The notes: generated by a model not told the origin, from the sequence alone. Positions 12,005 to 24,149 are shown, counted from the stretch's first letter. The stretch: DNA of 64,000 nucleotides from Diorhabda sublineata (GCF_026230105.1 NC_079482.1:18724001-18788000), one strand, 5' to 3'. Translations and numbers: made by a program.

Positions 12005-12200
12005 CCTGGCAGTCAAGGTTGGCTCAGCCCTGGCATTTAAGTATGACCCAATCTGGCATTTAAGAATGGCCCAGTCTTGGTGACCAAGCTTGGCTCATCG
12101 TTATCACTCCAGAGTTTTACCAAGAATGGGCCAAGCCTGGCTTACAAGCTTGGCCCAGAGTTCTACATAGTTAGGACACGCCTGGGCCAAGCTTAGGCCT
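12005..12200. repeat. TTGGC/GCCAA-rich imperfect repeat cluster 2
   Basis: Phrases such as AGTCAAGGTTGGCTCAGCCC, GGGCCAAGCCTGG and CCTGGGCCAAGCTTAGGCC recur here in both orientations. The vocabulary matches 11299-11510, with about 500 bp of AT-rich DNA between the clusters. The pair may be the repeat-rich ends of one mobile element; no transposase is visible between them. Confidence 0.55.
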
Positions 12201-12992
12201 CTATAAGGATGTCAGACCGTATCATACGCTCGAGAATAATATATTTCTATTTCTCAGTTGTCTACAGTTAAGCCATGTCCCAATTATTTAGGTACAACAA
12301 ATATTTCAAATATTGTTAAGTAGGAGGATGGAATTATGTAAGAATATAAAAAACGGTAATTATAGGTAATACTCCTATATGGTTTTCATCCTTTTTCATA
12401 ACAGTATTTTATTAATAATGACACCACGAAGAATGCATAATATAAATCAAATTAATAATTAGCTTCACGAACAGAAAGTAATGTTTATATTTGATTATAG
12501 TACTGGAACATTTTGCTATAACGTCGAACAGGTATAGTAAAATAAAACGAGTTTGCATATAAGGTAAATCATTAACCGCAAACGCATCGATTGAAGAATA
12601 CTTTGTATAATAAATCTTTAATAAAAACGTGTAGTACCGTTCAATATTCTAACGGTGACGAAATAAATTTATCCTAATATAGATTAATGAATGATCATCC
12701 TCTCTCCCAACATTTTAAACTAAGAACTGATTGCTACATTATCAATGAAGACGTTGAAATACTGTTACATAAGAAACATGGAAAGTAATGGTTACTCAGA
12801 CGCAGAACAATGTCAAGTTAGCTTATGAAAGAACAAATCAGGTTGGTTTACTAGCGTTCTTAAAAGTTTGTGTTGAACTATGATACTAATAATGCCATGT
12901 ATAGAAAACATCCACAGAAGTACCAAGAAACCGCGGTTGTAAATTAATTGATAACAGACGGGTAGTTTCAGAGTCCAGGTCAGGCTTCAAAT
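12201..12992. other. Unassigned AT-rich spacer
   Basis: No gene or mobile element recognised between the TTGGC repeat cluster and the inverted repeat that flanks the Crypton relic. Confidence 0.4.
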
Positions 12993-14424
12993 ATTTTTTT
13001 AGACGACGCCATCTGAAAGTTGTTCGTACTGTATTCATTCAAATTGCGTTTTGAGTGTTCCAAGTAGTGAAAGTGACAGTTCCGTACTGCAAAACACTTT
13101 CGGGACGCTCTGGTGTAGACAATTTTAACTTCCTTAAACGTGTCTCTAGCCACTTCAATGTTGACAGTTGACAGTTTCACTTCGATGATTTTGCATAACC
13201 TTAAATTTTTAATTTTCTGAATTTATTTGTTTTATCCGAAGTTTTCTCTAAATTAATGAATAACAATGAATTATGATAAAAAAGAAAGCATCAGCGATGA
13301 AGAGTTAGTTAAATCCACGCCACCTGATCTCACCGAAGAAAGCAATGCGGCCGTTCTTAATTCGTTGCCGGATAAATCTCGTGCAAGGTACGAAAAACAG
13401 TACGAGCTCTTTATGAAGTTCACATTCTCGATGATTAAAAGTAATCTTGCAATAAAACAAGATGTTCACAACAACAAATATCCAAAACTCATCAATTTGA
13501 GGAAACAAAACAAAGGGTACACTGCAAAAAAAAATAAAAAACTTTAACCAATATCTCATGTGTAAAGTATGTATTATTACTTATTAGTTTTAATCTTATA
13601 CGAAAAGTGGTTGTCTTTTAGATTTGTCTTATAATAGCTGTGGCAGGTGGATTACGATGTGATGAATTAATAAAATTGACATTGAATGATAATCAAGATA
13701 AAAATGATGTTTTAATTATAACAGTACCAGAAACAAAAACTGGCAAACAACGTATCTTTACTGTAACAAACAAAATTTTTCTTGGTACAAATCCCATCGA
13801 ATTGCTTCGTAAATACTCAGCATTGAGACTTCCACACACAAATCATTCAAATTTCTCTCTCGGCTATCTTAAAGGCAAGTGTTCAGCCCAAGTTATGGGG
13901 ATTCATACCATATTACATGGTAAGATACCATGTAATATTGCTAAATAACTACATTTACAAAATCCAGGCCACTGTTTTAGGCGCACCTTAGCGTCCCTTT
14001 TAGCTGATACTGGTGCAGACCTTCTGATGTGAAAAAGGCATGGTGGGTGGGCTTCTTCCACCGCAGCGGAAGTTTATATAGATGACTCAATAACAAACAA
14101 GATTGAAATTGCTAACAGAATACTTTCTTCCACCACATATACGAATCAATACGAATCAACACATCTACAGAGATTCCATCAACATCTAGTAGAGATATAC
14201 ATATTCCATCTGCATCCAATCCAATAAATATTAAAAATTGTCCTGGAGGTACAAACAACATTACTATTTGCAAATAATTAATAAATTAATATTGACATTG
14301 CAAATATCATTAAGTACATTATATTGTTCAATAAATAAAATGTTTATAATTCTCTATTATTTATTTGTTTCCTCAGTGTAATTGAAAAAGTTTTGGATCT
14401 TATGCGTCGTCTAAAAAATACTGA
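12993..14424. mobile_element. Crypton-bearing segment bounded by short inverted repeats
   Basis: TATTTTTTTAGACGACGC at 12994-13011 and its near-perfect reverse complement GCGTCGTCTAAAAAATA at 14404-14420 bracket the tyrosine-recombinase relic. Cryptons normally have no terminal inverted repeats, so these may mark a larger carrier element or be coincidental. Boundaries are provisional. Confidence 0.45.
13266..14277 (+). pseudogene. Crypton-type tyrosine recombinase relic
   Basis: Cryptons move with a tyrosine recombinase (R..HxxR..H/W..Y) rather than a DDE transposase. The ATG at 13266 opens a 93-codon N-terminal piece with LNSLPDKSRARYEKQYELF, the SAM-like core-binding part typical of this insect family, then KGYTAKKNKK. 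The catalytic half follows in another frame from about 13630: AGGLRCDELIKLTLND (first Arg), VPETKTGKQRIFTV, GKIPCNIAK, then GHCFRRTLASLLADTGADLL (HxxR), KRHGGWASSTAAEVYIDDS (His/Trp and Tyr, about 14035-14090) and a Cys-containing tail to TAA at 14277. The join at 13545-13621 has a stop and a GT..AG stretch that could be a 60-bp intron, and some core sequence is missing. Frameshifts also occur at about 13950 and 14150. Confidence 0.8.
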
Positions 14425-14512
14425 AATACTACTTTGTTGGACTCGTCTGTTGCTCGCCTCGATTCGCTCGTCTCGCAATTTTCAGACTCGTCCAACAAAG
14501 TAGCACTTTCAG
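14420..14512. repeat. Strong hairpin beside the Crypton segment
   Basis: Arms of about 30 nt, ACTGAAATACTACTTTGTTG continuing into GACTCGTCTG, pair with the reverse complement at about 14482-14512 with a few mismatches. The 14-bp core CTACTTTGTTGGAC is perfect. The loop is GC-richer and full of CTCG/TCGC words. It starts exactly where the right inverted repeat of the Crypton segment ends. Confidence 0.7.
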
Positions 14513-17500
14513 TTCTTGGCATACAAATAACTATTCATAGATGTTTCAGTGAGTGAATTTGAGATATGTCAATAACTTTGTGTAAACCAATGATACACAA
14601 AATGAGAAATTTTCTCTGTTATACTTACTGACAAAATGCAGAACTACGAAGTATTTTGGATTAGTGCTCACAAATTAATTTTATTATACAGTTGCATGTC
14701 ATTATTGTAATGTAATGTTTAACAGAGTATTAATTTACATATTCTAATGGTGCGTTTCCACGGGACTTGATTTGTGAGAGTGAGGCACTAATTTTAAATT
14801 ATTATTCATGACACAGTTCTCACTGTGTTGTTCCGTAGTTTACATTGAAGCGTCGATCATGAATTGGCAAGTGGTTGAAAGCTGTGCCGTTATAAGTTTT
14901 TGTTTCGTAAATAAATGGAGGAATGAATGAGTTCATCTCCTCAAACCAAAATACTTTCGGTTTATAGTTATCATCTGTACCTTTCCCAGATCTTACACAC
15001 AGTACCAGTGGTAAGAGATTCTTAGACAGTTCTTTTGTCTCAAGCCCGTAAATACTTAATTCCTAAATCCCTATAATGGTATTCATCTAAATTTGGGTCA
15101 TACAATACTTTTTTCCGTAGATATAACTTCAATGTGGTGTAATTGATATTTTATAACTCCACGTAGTTATGAAGACATATTGGCTTCACGAACGATATTT
15201 CACGACGGAAACCAAATACATATTTTCCGCCTACGCTTTAGGCACGCGACAAAAATTACGAAAGTAAATTTATTGACTCTTGTGGTTCAAGCCTCGCAGA
15301 AATGCTGATAATACTACAATTTTTTACAAAAACACCCTCTTGGATAACCATTATATAACATATTAACTACTTATATGATGTGATTTTTATAGTTTTTGTA
15401 TGTAAATGTACTCGAATGTGACCCCGACAGCATACTGGTTTCAGGAGATATCTCAGAAGATCCTGCATTCTTTGAAGTGCCAAGCAATTTTTGGGATCGA
15501 TCAAAGGTCGGCATTTGATTTATTGCAAACTAAATGATCCTTATTTGCGGCGAGCAGTTTTTAAGGAATCTTATAGTCTTATAGAGTGATGTTTACCTTA
15601 TAAATTAGGATCAGAGACACATTACATGAAAGTATCTAGGTTTCTTCAATGTAACTTAGTTTCATTGTTAAATAATAAAAATTTATCTTTTATCTATATA
15701 TCAAATACATCCTCGTATGTGTTATCTTTGTAGCAGCATCGCCAAATTTGAATTTGAAATATCGTTTTACATCTACAATCCTATCAAAATACTAAATTAT
15801 AAAAGATACAGATATTAGTTAAAGAAAACGATGGCGGTGTTTGAAACCATTGCGTGTGAATTAACTGAGAGTAACTTTTTTACTCAGTGTTTTTGAGGTA
15901 AATGAGAAGCATTTTTTGTTCAATACTTAGTACAGCAATAATTTATCCACTTACTTGTTACTGCTTTTAAAGACAGAACTTTTAGTATAAATAAACAACC
16001 CATTTTTTTTTCAAACAAATTTTGTGGTTGGAAAGAAAGATTTTTTATACTGTTCAATTCAATTAAATTTCATTCAATAATAACCAGTTAAATTCTCAAT
16101 TACTCCTTATAATTTGTGTCTTCATCGAATGTAATTAATATTTAAATTGATGTTATTTTTCGTATTTATATGGAACACAAAAGACATAATTACTGAGTAT
16201 TTTTAAACGAAATACCGATGCAGAAATATTAACATAGCTTAATGAGGAGACATTTATAATTGATAATTAACGAAAAAATTGATATTGAAAATCTTCCCAA
16301 CCTTAATATGGCATAGCGGAATGATTAATTGGCATGAATTAGCAAACGAACGATCCGAGCTTAACGAACATCTTTGACTACATCAATGTTTTGTTTTTTT
16401 TTATGAGTTTTATATTGTGCCTGTTATAAATGAAAAATTCCGCTTATTAAGAATCATGTGTGAGCGATTAATTATCCACTCAATGCGGCATATTATTATC
16501 TGTCAAGATCGTCCGACAAGGTACACAGCTTTTAATTTAATCACAACTTCGACAAGTTCATCGTGAATAGGAAATATGATTACTAGTGACATCCATAGTT
16601 GACAGAGTTCAATTTGTCCCCTCACATTGAACCCACACAAGTTATTATTATTGGAATTTCTTGTCATAGGCAACGTGAGTTTATAATATATTACGGGAAT
16701 GTTGACGTAACACACCGCCAAAATTAAAACTGAAATATTAATCATAACACATCATTATTAATATCCTCAACTCAAGAAATGTTATCTCGTTGGTGAGGGA
16801 TAATTTGTTTTGGTTGCCTTGGGGTGGGCCGGACGAGATTACTTATTATATAGTAAACTATTGTTACATATTCAATAGTATACTATCGTTTAAATATCCT
16901 TAGCAAACTATATTGTTCATATTGTGTAAAAAAAGAAACTGAAACAATCCTTACCAAATGTTGTATTTGCAAATCATTTTCCGATATCAGTGTAAAAAAA
17001 TTGGATGGATGAAACATTCGTAAACTTATAAATAAAGAACAATTCTTCAAGTATATGATTGAACTGTAACTTGAAACAGAATAGCTTGAATTTTATTGTT
17101 AAGAATTCTCTATAAAATAAAGAAGCTAGGAAGTATCTGGAAACCTATATCCGACAAAAAGAGGTATTCAATGAATTCTAAACTATGCAATTACTTTAGC
17201 TCCGTTTTCTCGCGTCGATTTTTCGGAGATAACACAAATAAATACTTGCAGAAAGAATGGCATTATTCACATTCACAGTAAACATTTATTACTCTTAAGA
17301 ATTTTATTACTCTACTTCTATTTCTCCGTTTAGTTAACCGGATTATATCTTAACGATAATTGGTACCAGGATAATTAAAATAATACGAAGTCACGGAGGC
17401 ATTGGGAATTGATAATTCAAAAAACCAGCGGAATTAACGACATTTTTTTATCGCATAGTCAATACAACTAAGCTCTACAGCTGCACCGAGCTTGAGCTTT

Positions 17501-17784
17501 ATACATTATTTAGTTTGTTTACAGTGTTCGAATTCGTTTTATACAATGAACCTGTTGTTTACGTTTTATCAGAAATCGACTTAAAAAATACGTGCCTGTA
17601 GGTAAGTTTTCTTCGATTGGGCACTTGTTTTTCTTGTCAAAGGTCTTATCTTGTCTCAATCTTCTTAAAGGACTATTTTAAGAGCTTTAAATATGGAAAG
17701 TATTCGGGGAGGTGAGGATCCTTCAAATGACACGAAAATACTAAAAACGTGGAAAAGGAATGAAAAAATTTTAACGAGTGTCTA
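14513..17784. other. Unassigned AT-rich region
   Basis: 3.3 kb with no recognisable gene, transposase, RT or RNA. Open stretches at 16503-16745 (minus, 80 codons) and 17096-17281 (plus) carry no recognisable domain and have intergenic composition. Confidence 0.4.
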
Positions 17785-18339
17785 TTGGCACCCTTCACGG
17801 AAAAATCCGTGACTCTAATTTCAACCATAGAGACACGGACATTTTTAAAGAAATGAGTCCAATGAAGCTTTATCCGTGTCTCTTGAACTCACGGATGAAT
17901 ACTGTCCACGGATAAATACCACCTACTGATGAACTCTGACATATATGCCATTTCTAATCTCAATATATTTTTTCATTCATTTAGAACGAATTATACAAAA
18001 AATTTATTAATACATAATTTGATTGTAAGGATAACCTTAGTAATAATGAATTGATGTATATCTCGCAATTTATGCTCTGACTCTTATTCTAACCTTGCTG
18101 ATAGTGCACACGAGTAACTAATATCCGTGGCAATTGGATTAGGTTAGGTTAGGTTAGTTTAGTTTTAAAATTTCCATGTTTCCAAGATTAAAATTAGACC
18201 ACGGTTTTTTTCCGTGGAGAGTGGTGATTTTGGATCTTATGGTAAGATTTAGAGACACGTTTCTATAAAAATTTCCGGGTTTATAATTGGCAATTTCTGT
18301 GTCTCTAAGAGCCACGGAAATGTCCGTGGAGGGTGCCAA
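17785..18339. mobile_element. MITE with TA target duplication (555 bp)
   Basis: Ends are inverted repeats of about 35 bp, TTGGCACCCTTCACGGA at the left and the reverse complement of TCCGTGGAGGGTGCCAA at the right, each flanked by TA (17783-17784 and 18340-18341). That fits the Tc1/mariner superfamily. Each end also folds on itself (CACGGA-AAAA-TCCGTG at the left; CCACGGA-AATG-TCCGTGG at the right), and CCACGGA words recur inside. No coding. It lies just upstream of a LINE relic on the plus strand. Confidence 0.85.
18136..18157 (+). repeat. Short TTAGG telomere-motif run inside the MITE
   Basis: GGATTAGGTTAGGTTAGGTT and the following AG make about four units of the insect telomeric motif TTAGG, with degenerate units at both edges. 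Confidence 0.8.
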
Positions 18340-18374
18340 TAGTAGCACCGAAATTTTAAATGTCTGCTGAAAGC

Positions 18375-19445
18375 AACGGGGAAGTAATTAGGAAAAAAGA
18401 GTAACGATAAAAGAATGGTATATAAGCAGGAATACCGACAAGAAGTAAATATTAAGTAAACAGCAAGATTGGGATGATAAAAACCAAACTACATAGAAAC
18501 CAAAAAGAAGAAACAAGATAAAATGTATTATATCAATTAGAAAAGAGAATGGATTGATAATAAAAAAAAATATTCAAAAAAAGGTACATAATTCTGTAAA
18601 AGAATTTTCTGAGGAAAGAGGAAACTGAGAATTATAAAGGTAAAAGATAAAAGCGGAGAAGTTGTAGAGAAGGAAAGACAGTCTAAAAAAATTTCGAACA
18701 AGTATTTTCAACTGTTTTTAACAGAAAATATAAATTGTGAAAATGAATCGGAATAAGATGGGAGGAAATAACAGAAGAACGAAATGACATAGACAAACTA
18801 GTCCCAATTTCAAAGAAACTGACATTAGAGGGGGAACAAATAAATGAAAATAATATGAAAGTTATGAGGTATAGAAAGCAGTTCGAAAAAGGATAATAAA
18901 AATAGAATATAATGAATTTGATGAAGTGCAAAACGTCACATATCTAAGAATAATGATTGGAGGAGAAGATCACAAATATTAGAGAGCGTATCATGCAAAC
19001 AAGAAGATGTTTGAAAGCAAAATACTAAATAAAAAGATCAAAATGAATATTCGAAAAACAAAGATAAGACCGATACCGGTGTTGTTAAGAGTTAAGAATA
19101 ACGGAAAGAAAAATAATAAGAACAATATTAGGACCGATTAAGATTCATAAAAATGACAACGTATGAATTATAAAATAAAGGAGGGACTTGAGGGAAGTGA
19201 ATTGAAAGTATAAAAAAACAAAAAATAGGAAGGTTGAGGCATCTGTGTAGATCAGGCAAAGACATAGTAGTTTTATCAACGCTACAATGGGATTTATATG
19301 GTGGAAGATGCACAGATCAAAGAGTTTAAAAGGAGTGGAGAAGAGCCGGAGTGAAACGGCATCCCTGCAATGGAAAGTCAGGATCGCGTGGAGAATAATG
19401 CGATTGATCCACCCTGCAAAAAGGATACAGTGGCTCAACCCCATA
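18375..19445 (+). pseudogene. LINE reverse transcriptase relic, internally deleted
   Basis: A-rich plus-strand relic of a non-LTR element. Near 18600-18720 DKSGEVVEKERQSKKISNKY and FQLFLTE match the linker before the RT (G+..ee..++.+YF..L). The YADD catalytic core is missing. The thumb follows at about 18905-18970 (EYNEFDEVQNVTYLRIMIGG) and RAYHANKKMFESKILNKKIK near 19000. Then come RTILGPIKIHKN, KIGRLRHLCRSGKD, DLYGGR and a WRRAGVK..W++R tail ending about 19440, the usual C-terminus of this LINE group. Stops are frequent. The TA-flanked MITE sits directly upstream and may have split the 5' part. Confidence 0.75.
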
Positions 19446-20584
19446 ATAATGAATTCTAAGAAAATATTTTGACGGCGATTTGTCTATTATATAATTACGA
19501 TAATAATAGATCGATCTTATAATAGAAGTAGTTTGGAATTTAATGAACGTTCAATAATTCTATTTGAAACTTAAGCTATCCTACAATTTGTTGAAAATTT
19601 TCCTTTAAAAATTTTTTTCATAAAAAGTAGAATCGTGATGTGAAACAAACCAGATATTCTAATGTACTGTTGAAATTTACGTTAGTTATTTTTAAAAGTT
19701 TTTTTAAATGATGAATGATGATGGATCGATCCATCAAACTCTATGCAGTACGCATGAAATGTTAGTCAATACGGATACATGCAGTGGAAATTTCAATTTG
19801 CAGAATTGTGTTGGGATAGTATTAAATAGACAATACAATTAAATAATTAAATAGTTGTTTTAGTGTTATGGGATGTTAGACAATTTGCGTCAATCTAAAG
19901 ACTATTGTACCATATTCACTGTGATGCTGATGATGATAGTATATAACATTTTCATAAAAAATAGCTTATTTTACAGGCCGTATGACATCAAGAAATGACT
20001 GCAACAGTATTAATTATAAAACGTCGTAAACTACTATTTGGATATGTATTTTAAATGGATTTTCTCAAAATGAACAGTTACGATTCTTAAACGGTTTGAT
20101 TTAAAAATTTTAAATTAAAGATCGCAGATAACAAGTTATTCATAATTTTTTGCCCTTTTGTAGTTTACTTACGAGATCTAACAATAACTGTAAGGTAAGG
20201 AATCAAATAAGATTCCAATATTTTTTGGATTTATCGATGTGCTTTCATATCGTCACAGTTAAAAAATACGAATATCTGATATTTTGAGTGCGCTCACCCT
20301 GGCGCAATTAAACCTTTGGGTTCGTTGTGCGTGCATAGACCAGTCATACAATCGGTCGACTGTTCTGAAATAATGTTCTAGTGTACTTATCGGTCTCAGT
20401 TAGTAGTACAGAAGATTGATACAACATTGCATAGAAATATTATCATCAATTGGAAGTATTCAGTACATCCTATTTACAGAGAGGGCGAACCACTGATTGG
20501 GTCGCATTTTTGATTAAATCTTCGGGAAAATTACCACTTAGTCTGTCTAGAATCGATTCATCGAATAGAATACCGGCATCGAGA
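19446..20584. other. Unassigned spacer between two LINE relics
   Basis: No gene seen. The stretch 20290-20580 is somewhat less AT-rich and could be the worn 5' part of the LINE relic that follows, but no motif supports that. Confidence 0.4.
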
Positions 20585-21310
20585 TACGGCAAAAGTTTTC
20601 AAAGGCTTGGATATCAATAATGCCACTGGCTTCGATGGTATACCAACTTTCGCATTAAAAAGATGCGCAGCCGAACTACAAGTCTGCTATGCAAATTCTT
20701 TTTCTTATCATATAAAAGAAGTCTCTTCTCTGCCAGTTGGAATCTTGCTTGACCAGCAAATTATCTCTGCGTTAATATAATCAGCGACCATCAATACGAC
20801 TTTCGATTACATGGATCAACTGGTGATTGATACCGAAAGCTTTTGTCAGGGTCTGGCAATCCACCTCTTTAAATGAATCAACATCAAACGGTTTGTTGTT
20901 CTCACTTATGGACTAGCCAAATAGTATTGTCAAAGATCCAGGTAACAATCTTTGCAGTAGGGTTTTTAAAGTCAATGCTGATAATCTCCAGGGATACATC
21001 TTGTTACGTACTCTCTTTTTTCCGTATATTAAAGATCTACTCGATTAAACTGCCAACCCCATCCATAGCTTCGCCGACGATAACCCACTAATGTCGTTGT
21101 TTAACTCCAATAAATTTGGCTAGTACCCAACAGATCTCTATCAGCAATACCGATTTTGAAAAAATCGATTCGAGCTTAACGCAATAAAGAACCGGATTGC
21201 TGTTTTTAGAAATACTTGGTTCCGTCTTGACATGCTGGCCAAAATATGTAAGGAAGCTTCAGAAAAAACTTTCGGTTCTCCACGCGCCACTCGAGCTATT
21301 GGAGGGTAAT
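20585..21310 (+). pseudogene. Jockey/CR1-like LINE reverse transcriptase relic
   Basis: Different LINE type from the other relics. KGLDINNATGFDGIPTFALK near 20607-20660 matches the L...KA.GPDGIP..L.K motif that opens the jockey/CR1 RT. ISDHQYDFRLHGSTGD near 20785-20832 matches the HQYGFR..+ST motif. SVYIKDLLD then TANPIHSFADDNPL lie near 21020-21090, with catalytic YADD as FADD at 21067-21084. A MLAKICKEASEKTFG piece near 21230-21275 matches the thumb. Regions between motifs are deleted and frameshifted. No endonuclease found. Confidence 0.78.
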
Positions 21311-22079
21311 AGGGTTTAGCCTCTCATGCTTCCTCTTTATTTTTGCCCTTTATGAAATGAGTATATCCAAATTCAGTGAAATTGAGGCTTACGTTCGGCT
21401 TCTGTTTCTGGTGACGAATAGGTGTGGAAGCGAAAGGACTGGGTTATTCATCATTTCCATTATCATTTTTAGATTCATTTTTCTCCAAGTTACCTTCCAT
21501 TTATCGATTTTTTACGGAAGAGAAATGACAGTTTTTCAAAATAGGTAAATATATTTACGTCTCTTTTAGTAGCTTGATTCCAATTGCTATTCTTTTATGT
21601 ATTATATTCTGGCAGTGCGACATCGGAGTATTTTATTTTTTTAAGTGTTGGTCGTTTTTCAATTTTCTATATTAACAATCAACAATACACGTTTCTATAA
21701 GCAGCGATGGCGCGTAGCGATTAATCAAGTCGGCAGACCAAGCTGTCGACAGTATGGACAGTATCATCTCTGAGCTTCTGGGCCATACTTATTAAGCAAT
21801 TGGTCGATAGTTAATTTAGACAGTCGTGAAGCCCATCCCAACATATTGTCAACTGATTCCAATCCAGCTTTCACGTTGCGGAGACTCTACAAGTTACAAT
21901 GAAAATAAGAGAAACACGAGGCTCACTTGGTCTAGTTTTTACCCTCGCTTAACCATGATGCATGTGTAGGAAGATTAATGACTAAAGACGATAGCGTTCC
22001 ATTCCTGATTTTACGCTAGTCGTTCTGAAGTTGATTTTTCCGATAGTTCTAGTTAACGGGACCACTAACAGACATCGGT
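21311..22079. other. Unassigned region after the LINE relic
   Basis: Probably the worn 3' part of the LINE, but I could not match motifs. The 21700-21900 tract is less AT-rich than its flanks and remains unassigned. Confidence 0.35.
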
Positions 22080-22400
22080 ATGAAAAAAAAACAAAATCAT
22101 TATACTTCTGCAAACCATTAAGTTGCTTTTATCATTGACAAAGTGAAACGATGTCTTAAAACTAATACCTTTGGGTGACGATTTTTTCTCTTTTATCCTA
22201 CTCATTCGATCTATGCTTCTGGCTATTCGTGTTCATACTTGATAACATCTAACAACAGTTTTCACACTCCTGTTAATTTTACCAGCAATTTCTCGGAACG
22301 CCTAGCTTACCGAAGATCAAAAATTCGACTTCTCTCCTGTCGATAATTTGCATTTTTCGCACTCTACAAGCGATAAACACTGTTGAATTCTTGTAAAGCA
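22080..22400 (-). pseudogene. Tc1-like transposase N-terminal (HTH) relic
   Basis: On the minus strand, around 22290-22220, FREIAGKINRSVKTVVRCYQ matches the second half of the first helix-turn-helix of Tc1-type transposases (.R.IA.+l.RS.STV.R...). A decayed linker to about 22150 includes RIKEKKSSPKG, in the position of the basic GRPR/GRKR linker. An upstream RREVEF segment shares the frame family. The catalytic domain was not found. Single-domain evidence, so moderate confidence. Confidence 0.45.
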
Positions 22401-23451
22401 ACGTTTAAAACCACTTTACTCGAATAAATTCTGTTATCTGATATCAGAAACGCTCGGTTCGTCTAATACTTAAATAGTAGAATAAAAAGAGGAATGTCTA
22501 ACTGATAGCACTGAAATTCTAATCTTGTGTGAAGCCTTTGATGATAAACATGTACGTGAAATAGTTACTGGGTGTGTGAGTTATATATTACTGAGTATAC
22601 TATATAAGTACAATGGCGACATTGTTGTGAATGGTTGTACTTTAGTTTCTCTTTTCTTAAACAAAAAATCCATGAACATTCGTGAATATATTTCGTTATA
22701 CTTTATTGAATTGTTTATATAGTAAAATTCTCAATTTTTTGTATCTAAACAAACTTTACCAAAAATAAATTCAGAAAATTTTCACATAATCGAAGATTTT
22801 TTTAACGTGGAAAGCCGCCATTGGAGAAAATTAAGCCGTTGTTCTGTTAAAAAAATAGTATCCCACATTGCTGAGATAATTAACTGATTAATTTTAATAA
22901 AATTTATGTAATAACAGATTCCTGAAAAATAACATCATATAAAAATAAATATTTAAACATCATTTTCTTTCAATACATTAGATAAAATTAGATAAATTAA
23001 ATTCTCAAAGTCTCAAAGTAGAATTCACCCGAAACATATGATACATATTGAGTGTCAAATGTGAAGGATTTAATGTCAATCATAAAAAGTTTGTATTTGT
23101 GCAAATAATATTAATTTTCTTTTACAGTGCTTATTTTTATTAATTATTGTGGCTAAAGTGACATTTTTTAATCAAAATAAAACATTAGAAATGAAACATA
23201 CATCAACTTGTTTTTGCGAGGTGTTCAGGCACAAAGAAACAACGAAGCATAGAGGAGAAAATAATGTAATAATTTTGATCAAGGCAAAGTATGGTTATTT
23301 GATTCAATTCTATTTATGTCTGTACTTTTATTTATTCCAATATTTGTATATGATTATTTTCTATTGGTGTCTACTTTATGATTCTTTTAGTAAAGAGTAA
23401 CCTTATTTTCTTTGTATATGCCCGAACAATCTTAATATTTGTACTTTAAAC
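22401..23451. other. Unassigned AT-rich spacer
   Basis: Open stretches at 22525-22722 and 23149-23400 (plus) are hydrophobic or low-complexity translations without a domain. No mobile-element motif seen. Confidence 0.4.
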
Positions 23452-24131
23452 TACGAGGGCCATTTTTTTCAGCCTCCGATAGGCTATAAATGAAAGACAT
23501 GTTCATATAAAACAAAAAACACAGGATTACTTTTCGACATAATCATTGAAGAGATTGAGACATTTGTTCATATCTCTCGACAAGCTTTTCAATATCCTCT
23601 TCAAAGAAAGTTGCCGCAATTGTAGCCTAACCGTTCAGTAACAATAGAGTACAAAACAACCCTTGAATATCTTCTGGAAATTGCGTAGACAAAGCAGTAA
23701 TTGTGAATCTGCGGTTTTCTTTAACCATTCTGTCAACTTGTTGAACCAGGTCATCTCAAACGACAGATTTGTGTCCTTGGCCCCCTTCATCATGCACATC
23801 ATCTTTAAACTTTCGACACCATTCACGCACAACACCATCACTCTTGAAGTTTTTCCCATACACACGATTCATTCTCCGATATATTTCTGCAGCACTATGT
23901 CCTTCAGCCTGTAGGAAACGAATCACACTTCGCAATTAACGTTTATTTTATTAACCTAACTAACGTTTATTAACGTGGCTGTAGCATAACGCCGACTGAC
24001 ACCTGAGTATCAGCAATGGCAGAGGGTTTAGTACGAGAGCTTCACAGTCGCCTACAGCGCATGCCAGCTTTCTTCTGCCCGCGTAGCGTCTACACGGAGC
24101 GATCGGGGGTTATAAAAAAACGACCCTCGTA
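23452..24131 (-). mobile_element. Internally deleted mariner, intact TIRs (680 bp)
   Basis: Left end TACGAGGGCCATTTTTTTCA and the reverse complement of the right end, TACGAGGGTCGTTTTTTTAT, form TIRs of about 32 bp converging again at CCGAT. Minus-strand translation gives the N-terminal domain: VIRFLQAEGHSAAEIYRRMN, then VYGKNFKSDGVVREWCRKFK, VHDEGGQGHKSVV and a degraded TITALSTEFPE HTH2. It then jumps to the C-terminal FFEEDIEKLVERYEQ. The whole D,D34D core is absent. Flanks carry TACTTTAAAC on the left and TACTTTAAAAC on the right, longer than the TA expected for mariner. Confidence 0.88.
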
Positions 24132-24149
24132 CTTTAAAACTTCTCTATT

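Noticed and set aside
21700..21900. Possible coding tract on the minus strand with few stops
   Set aside because: No motif matched any LINE, transposase or host family I could name, so no gene was called.
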